From NCBI RefSeq assembly GCF_026151205.1, contig NC_087079.1, positions 17,664,945 through 17,728,944 of the forward strand: a stretch of 64,000 nt of DNA. Direction: 5' to 3'. The notes below the pieces were generated by a model that searched no databases, had not been told where the DNA came from, and worked only from the letters and a program-made list of their open reading frames with translations. Position numbers and translations under genes: made by a program. Of this stretch, positions 34,567-64,000 are shown one piece after another. Numbering within the stretch: position 1 is the first letter of the stretch; every line of letters starts with the position of its first letter. This DNA comes from Bolinopsis microptera (taxonomy: Eukaryota > Ctenophora > Tentaculata > Lobata > Bolinopsidae).

Positions 34567-34935
34567 GGCAAAAAATCGCTCGCCCAAATTTAAAAAAAAT
34601 TCTTGTGAAAAGGCCCTTTGGGCATGAAAGTGATCTAGATCGGTGTATTTTGGACGCTGATTCCGAATCACCCCCCATTACGTAGGGTTAAAATGCTTCC
34701 CTGGAGAGTTATGGGCAAAAAACCGTTTTGGTCACGTGACAGGCTAGTAAAATACGAATTCGATTGTTTAGGGCCTGGGTTAGGGTTAGGATTGTGTTAA
34801 GGGTTATGGTTAGCTTCGGGGTTATGGTTAGGGTTAGGATTGGGATTCCGATTAGGGTTTATGTAAAACCGTTTTGTACGGCTGCAAACCCATAAAAACC
34901 AAAGTCACGTGAAATTTTTGGGCGAGCGAATTAGT
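34567..34935. mobile_element. MITE with TCGCTCGCCCAAATTT ends and telomere-like core
   Basis: The left end TCGCTCGCCCAAATTT and right end AAATTTTTGGGCGAGCGA are inverted. The interior holds GGGTTAGGGTTAGG and variants. A second copy in opposite orientation lies at about 38790-39125, sharing CCGTTTTGGTCACGTGACAG. That copy carries an extra ~110-bp insertion related to 35325-35405. Confidence 0.65.
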
Positions 34936-35522
34936 AAGAGCTTCCGAAAATACATCGATTCAAGTTGGTTTCAACTGTCGGGGGCCAGCCCTTTTATATT
35001 TATAGCAGGAACCCGTCTAACCCTAAAGTGGTCATGGTGTAAAGATTTAGAGACTGAAATAATTATTACCTATTTAAATCGCGTTTTTGACACTACTTGG
35101 GGATCCAAATTTTGGGCACTAAAATTCTTATTTCATGGCAAATTTTTTTTAAATGCTGATTTGAAAAGCATAAAAGCATTTGACCCAGTCAAAAAGGTTT
35201 CAGTTGTATATTTTTACGGTTTTTGCGGAAAGTTGCGTTAAAGTTGATGCCGTGGTGTCAGTATCTGTATAGTAAAATGGCACAGATCCATCCATCCATA
35301 TATATCGTCTTGCTTTGTATTACCTGAGGACCCCAGGCTATTATGTTCATTAACATAAATAAAGATTTGGCGGAATGACAGGCTGAGCGCGGCCCAGTAA
35401 GCTTTGTAGCGCGATGCATTGATTCACGATGTCAATCCTTCGGAGCCCGGTGAGGCACCGTGCATGGTGCATCTCGCCGATCTACCGAAGAGGTTGCGAG
35501 AAGAATTATTTGATGCGCGGCG

Positions 35523-35572
35523 CGACCCAGTAGTGCATCGCGCTACAACGCGATGCACTACTGGGTCGCGCG
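35523..35572. repeat. Perfect 22-bp-arm hairpin, GC-rich
   Basis: CGCGACCCAGTAGTGCATCG and its exact complement are separated by about 6 bases. The hairpin lies in the interval between the 35325-35405 repeat segment and the LINE fragment at 35625. No gene association was seen. Confidence 0.75.
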
Positions 35573-35624
35573 CGCATCCAATTATGCAGATCGGCAAGAT
35601 GTGATCGTGAATCAAACTTGGTAA

Positions 35625-36780
35625 ACTAGCAACAGTTTACCAATGCGAGCTCTTTGCTCTCCACATGGCTAGTATTTGGATCAATGAAAATATAGGTACA
35701 ACATCAATCATAAATCTTTTCTCAGATTCCCAGGCCTCACTACTAGCGATTACCAGCACCAGCATCAGCTCCAGACTAGTGCTGGACATTGCTGACCAAC
35801 TTAACACATTAGGTACATCCCACAAAGTAGAACTCAGGTGGGTCCCAGGACATGAAGGAGTACACGGTAATGAACTAGCTGACGAACTAGCAAGGGAGGG
35901 ATCCAGCAGCACCCCCATTGGACCTGAACCCTTCCTCCCACTCTCGGAAGGTATAATCAACAACCATATAATTATAAAAGATTACCTCTTCAATCTCCAT
36001 ATCAAGAAGTATAAACAGGTGGCACTCAGTGATAAAGGAAAACCCCACTAACATTTTTCCTCAACAAAAACAGGTACAAGATAATCAACATCACAGGTAC
36101 TCACATCAGATGGCTAACATGGCTACTATCAGGACACAGCCCACTAGCATACTTCCAGACGGTAGCAAACAACGCCAACTTCGAAACACAAGACTGTGAA
36201 CACTGCCCAGGGGAAGCAGAAACATCACAACACTTCCTATGTGAATGCATCCAGCTGATGACAACTAGATTGAGGATATTTGGTAAAACCATCCTAACAA
36301 TTGAGGAACTCATCAATAGTAAACTCGACCACATTATCAAATTTGTGGAACAGTCAACAAGGTTTGATAGAGACGATCTATTTGGATAAGCACCTAGGAC
36401 ATACACCAAGGTTCATAAACAATCATACATTAGACCCACACAGGACTATCTCAGATAGTGACACATATCCAGTGGACCATGCTTGGAAGTCCCCGCCTGC
36501 CCGCCGAAGAAGAACATCTGAAGCGGGTTTGCTCTGAGCAAGGTAGTAACAGCTTCGAGACTCCAGAGGTCTGTTGCGTTGATATCTATTATTCTATGTT
36601 TTTGTATATACTTAGGGAGTCCTGGAGTGTGGCTAGCAGGAGTCACACTCTGTGGGCACGGCGAGAAGGCCTCCCTCTTCACTAGGAGGCCAGAAACCGT
36701 TGACCAAACCAGAGAGAGAGAGAGAGACATCGTGAATCAACGTCTTGCTTTATATATAGTAAGATATTAGAACTATCTCG
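35625..36780 (+). mobile_element. 3' fragment of an RNase H-bearing LINE (I/R1-like), decayed
   Basis: 35638-36051 reads an RNase H domain: LFSDSQASLLAI, VELRWVPGHEGVHGNELADE and LAREGS. After a frame change, 36060-36388 continues with HIRWLTWLLSGHSPLAYF and a CEHCPGEAETSQHFLCEC zinc-knuckle block, the usual C-terminus of these LINEs. Stops interrupt the remainder. Reverse transcriptase and endonuclease are absent, so this is a 5'-truncated dead copy. A short GA repeat lies at about 36708-36727. Confidence 0.85.
35665..36051 (+). pseudogene. RNase H domain of the LINE fragment
   Basis: The frame is open from about 35625 to the TAA at 36051. The acidic residue in FSDSQAS, the HExxxGNExAD block (HEGVHGNELADELA) and its spacing are those of type I RNase H in retroelements, which removes the RNA strand during reverse transcription. 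The N-terminal strand with the first catalytic Asp is truncated. Confidence 0.85.
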
Positions 36781-37119
36781 ACGATCGACTGTAAAGTGAT
36801 TTAGCACGGTAAAATTTCAGTCCTAAAAATTGTATGTTCAAAAACTGAAAATGGAACAGAATTTGGAACAATATGACATGATTTTAAAATTTTGTTCGGA
36901 ATTTTGACTTCCAGTACCTCAATTTATTCATTTATTGATTAATTGGTCTTTGAGCAAAAATTCCATCCAATCTGTCAAATTAATTGTGTTCAGAAAATTT
37001 GTCCGTTCAAAATTTTTTCAAAAATGTTAAATGTTTAAAGTTACGTATGGTATGGAAGCGCATGTGTGTAAAAAAAATAATGATACACGATTACGAATGA
37101 CAAATGGATGTTTTAGCAA

Positions 37120-38015
37120 AAATTGAAGGACTTCGCCGCTTCGACGCGCCGCGCAAACTAACATTCTTGCTTTACTTCGCAGAGCAACGATCTGGAAGGA
37201 TTGACATCGTCAATCAAAGTGCAAAGCAGAAAAAGAGGAATTTTGGAGATCCAAGATCGCGGGAAGGTAGATTTAGGTTTCGTGTCTATCCGTCACAATT
37301 TGCTCTGCTTCGCACAGCAACGATCTCGATGCGAAGCAAGAATGCTAGTTTGCGCGGCGCGTCGAAGCGGCGAAGTTCTCCAAAGATACTAAATGAGATG
37401 ACAATGAGGGTCACGACGTGATACAAAAGATTTGTACTTGTATAATACTGCATGTAGTCAGTGCATGCACGGTTCACCTAACCATGTGCTTTCGCGCCGC
37501 TGCGGATGCGCTTGTTTCACAAGTCAAGAAAGCAGGCGCGCGCTACTGCAAGCGCAAGGGCTCTGGATAGAGCAACATGTACGGTGGGCGTGTATTTTAA
37601 TGTATAATGAAATAAACCCAATTTGTAAGTGACTACTATATAATACTTGATGTGTGTAACTGTAATGTGTAAGACATGAGTATATAGTTCACTTTTTGCA
37701 TCCAATTCCTTAAATAATACAGCAATTGTGAATTGAATTGGATCGATCACAAGTGTTTCCCGTATTTAAAGCATATAATATTATAAAGTTATCTGATCAC
37801 AACAAAAAACGGGCGCAATTCTTGTTATATTTGAAAATGGGACAGAATTTAGAAAATAATAATTTTTGTTTCGTTAAGCTTTCTGTAGTGAGCTTCCTCC
37901 GACTTGGAGGACTTCGCCGCTTCGACGCGCCGCGCAAACTAGCATTCTTGCTTCGCATCGAAGAGCAAAAATCTGGAAGGGTTGACATCGTCAATCAACC
38001 TCTGACCTCCGACCG
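37120..38015. repeat. Dispersed CTTCGCCGCTTCGACGCG repeat, three copies
   Basis: A block beginning CTTCGCCGCTTCGACGCGCC and continuing through ATTCTTGCTT occurs at about 37130 (+), 37330-37380 (inverted) and 37910 (+). GACATCGTCAATCAA follows the two plus copies. The first two form a foldback of about 250 bp. Between them and the third copy lies a SINE-like segment (37455-37575). No coding evidence. Confidence 0.65.
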
Positions 38016-38525
38016 AAATTAAACTTCCAGTACCTCAATCGTGTTATATGCCATTTATAGTTGACTGACTAATTGGTTGCGGCCTGCGGGTGAGAAATTC
38101 ATGGTAAAAACCAAAAACTGAAAAATTTCGGTCCTGGAAATTTCATTTTCAAAAACTGAAAATGGGACAGAATTTGAGACAATATGATTTTTAAATTTTC
38201 CGGGATTTAAATCCCGGAAAATTTAAAAATGAGCCGTCCGCTCATGCCTATATATAGTCATCGTGTCCATAGATACGTGAAGCGACGCGTATCCATAGAT
38301 ACGTGTAGCGACGCGCAAGTTATTCTATTATGAATTCATTTTGTTCGGCGCGCGGCGTAAGAATTTATTTTGACCATATAAATGTTCATAACTTTTTATG
38401 AGAACCTGTGCTGAGTTTTTTGAGAAGGGCGACATTCGATTGAGCATTTTTGCTATCCAATGGTATAAAATGTAGCACCAGCGCAATTATCGCTCAATAA
38501 TCTTATTTCTACGCGCAGCTCTCAG

Positions 38526-38780
38526 GGGGGGGGGGGGGGGGGGGGGCTGAAACCAGGTTTTCGATCAAACGCTGCCATTTGTAGTCAAACGTCGCCAACA
38601 GTTGCTCTCGTCCAATGAAATCGCTGCATTTTGCCTGCCATTATGCATAATTGAATTACATATATTCGTATGCGTGGCTTGGATTTCATAATGCAGCGAT
38701 TTCATTGGACGAGAGCAACTGTTGGCGACGTTTGACTACAAATGGCAATGTTTGATCGAAAACCTGGTTTCAGCTCCCCC
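38526..38780. mobile_element. Foldback MITE with ~85-bp arms and G-run end
   Basis: GCTGAAACCAGGTTTTCGAT and the following ~65 bases pair with 38690-38774 with few mismatches, around a short AT-rich centre. A run of about 22 G precedes the left arm and CCCCCTGGGCCCC follows the right. No target duplication was resolved because of the G run. Confidence 0.75.
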
Positions 38781-38784
38781 TGGG

Positions 38785-39130
38785 CCCCAGGTAACCCTAA
38801 CCACAACCCTAACCCTAACCCAAGCCCTAAACAATCTTACTGGGCCGCGCTCAGCCTGTCATTCCGCCAAATCTTTAATTAAAATTAGTTAATGAACATA
38901 ATAGCCTGGGGTCCTCAGGTAATAAACAATCGAATTCATCTTTTACTACTACTAGCCTGTCACGTGACCAAAACGGTTTTTTGCCCTTAACTCTCCAGGG
39001 AAGCATTTTTACCCTACGTCATGGGGAGTGACTCGGAATCAGCGTACAAAATACACCGATTCAGATCAATTTCATACCCATAGGGTCTTTTCACAAGAAT
39101 TTTCTTAAAATTTGGGCGAGCGATTTAGTA
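38785..39130. mobile_element. Inverted relative of the MITE at 34567, with TTAGGG-like tract
   Basis: CCCTAACCACAACCCTAACC starts a short interrupted telomere-like tract. CTGTCACGTGACCAAAACGG and the following 180 bases are the reverse complement of 34567-34760 with scattered changes, ending at TTTGGGCGAGCGATTT. An extra segment (about 38835-38930) inside it matches 35325-35405 in inverted orientation. The stretch 39130-39857 after it shows no gene. Confidence 0.65.
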
Positions 39131-39857
39131 GGACATAGGAGCGACTAATTGGTCGTCGGACCGAATTTGGGATTTGATTGGTCGACAATTAATACGTCAT
39201 ATCTTAGTCTTAGGATGTATAGGTACCAAATGAAAAAGCCTTTCAGGTGTCTGAATGAAAATAAAAATAAAATCTGAAGTGACAATCATCATACAGGAGT
39301 CAAATAGCGGGGTTATTCGTTCTATGTACAATGTAATGTAATGTACATTACATTTGAACTGTCGTTCACCTAATGTTTAAACCCAATAAATATTAATAAC
39401 ACTCAAGGTTTAAACTTAAAGAATAACACTCAACTTAGAATAAATGATAAAGGAACATAAATCTCAGATAGTTAAAATGTACAACTTCATAAATCTCAGA
39501 TCGGTGGAGCTGTCTATCTATCTGATGGAGGTACTAAAGAATCAGGGACTTAAAGTTCTAGAATCAATAATGCACCGCAATCTGCAGTAAAATCCGGATA
39601 AAACCTTTGCTAAACGCTATCAACAATCAATAGATCCGCATCATAACTGAAAACTTAGACAAATAGCAATTTAAATAAATCTAACAGGAGAGCTGTTATA
39701 GGTCAGAAGACTCGCTTTATACTCAGTAAACCACTCAGTGTACAAATATAAACGTAGCTTTACAACTCAAATAATAAATTAAGTGGGGTTGGGGCGGTTA
39801 GTTCTACTTAAGACTGACTCAGTGGGGCTGGGGTGGTTAGTTCTACTTAAGACTGAC

Positions 39858-63626
<23,769 letters not shown>

Positions 63627-63629
63627 CTG

Positions 63630-64000
63630 TTACATTCAGCGTTACAACCCTCAGTGTTACCCTCAGTGTTACCCTCAGTGTTACCCTCAGTGTTACCCTC
63701 AGTGTTACCCTCAGTGTTACCCTCAGTGTTACCCTCAGTGTTACCCTCAGTGTTACCCTCAGTGTTACCCTCAGTGTTACCCTCAGTGTTACCCTCAGTG
63801 TTACCCTCAGTGTTACCCTCAGTGTTACCCTCAGTGTTACCCTCAGTGTTACCCTCAGTGTTACCCTCAGTGTTACCCTCAGTGTTACCCTCAGTGTTAC
63901 CCTCAGTGTTACCCTCAGTGTTACCCTCAGTGTTACCCTCAGTGTTACCCTCAGTGTTACCCTCAGCGTTACAACCCTCAGTGTTACCCTCAGTGTTACC
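63630..64000. repeat. 12-bp minisatellite (CCCTCAGTGTTA) to window end, ~28 copies
   Basis: On the minus strand this is TAACACTGAGGG, located immediately upstream of the acceptor of exon 63626-63108 (GTAACGCTGAATGTAACAG). Units near both ends carry GCGTTACAA variants. The array runs off the window. Confidence 0.93.

Noticed and set aside
38797..38830. True telomere or internal telomeric junction
   Set aside because: Only a few imperfect CCCTAA units, and they lie inside a MITE family that has a second copy at 34567.

Overview
The window is animal (metazoan) nuclear DNA. Genes are split by GT-AG introns, there are Rhodopsin-class receptor, paracaspase and spectrin/KASH-type genes, and the rest is crowded with non-LTR, Penelope-like and cut-and-paste elements and tandem repeats. 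An invertebrate is likely. The phylum cannot be fixed from the sequence alone; the diverged KASH tail and the transposon mix would suit an early-branching marine animal, but that is inference.

Layout. 1-8.4 kb: gene-poor, with small inverted-repeat elements, a four-arm palindromic structure and a pogo-like element inserted in a TA-rich repeat. 8.4-11.5 kb: a 5'-truncated but otherwise open LINE. 12.2-12.7 kb: a 21-bp minisatellite. 13.5-14.8 kb: a single-exon class A GPCR (+). 15.3-32.3 kb: a MALT1-type paracaspase (+) in 17 phase-consistent exons (Ig-Ig-paracaspase-Ig-tail). Its introns hold a mariner-type transposon with a second element nested in it, a Penelope-like fragment and several large minisatellites. 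32.3-39.8 kb: intergenic transposon graveyard between two convergent genes. 39.86-63.6 kb: on the minus strand, 14 phase-consistent exons of a spectrin-repeat protein ending in a transmembrane segment and short KASH-like tail (nesprin-like); the 5' end lies outside the window. Its large intron at 53.0-61.7 kb hosts two plus-strand paralogous genes for small secreted proteins.

The most striking result is a repeated pattern in both large genes: minisatellites start at, and often contain, exon-intron junctions. In the paracaspase gene the 3' end of one exon plus its donor is present 39 times at an exact 94-bp period. Another exon end with donor is tripled. In the nesprin-like gene, acceptor plus exon start is repeated about 7 times (66 bp), about 4 times (40 bp) and twice (63 bp), and a donor is doubled (20 bp). 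Several other introns are almost entirely one array running from donor to acceptor.

The second notable result is the nested secreted-protein pair. By manual comparison about 32 codons differ by amino-acid change and only about 6 silently, while a flanking intron is nearly identical. This is a signature of diversifying selection. One copy also shows a minisatellite of about 22 units where its paralogue has a single unit, giving a before-and-after view of minisatellite birth.
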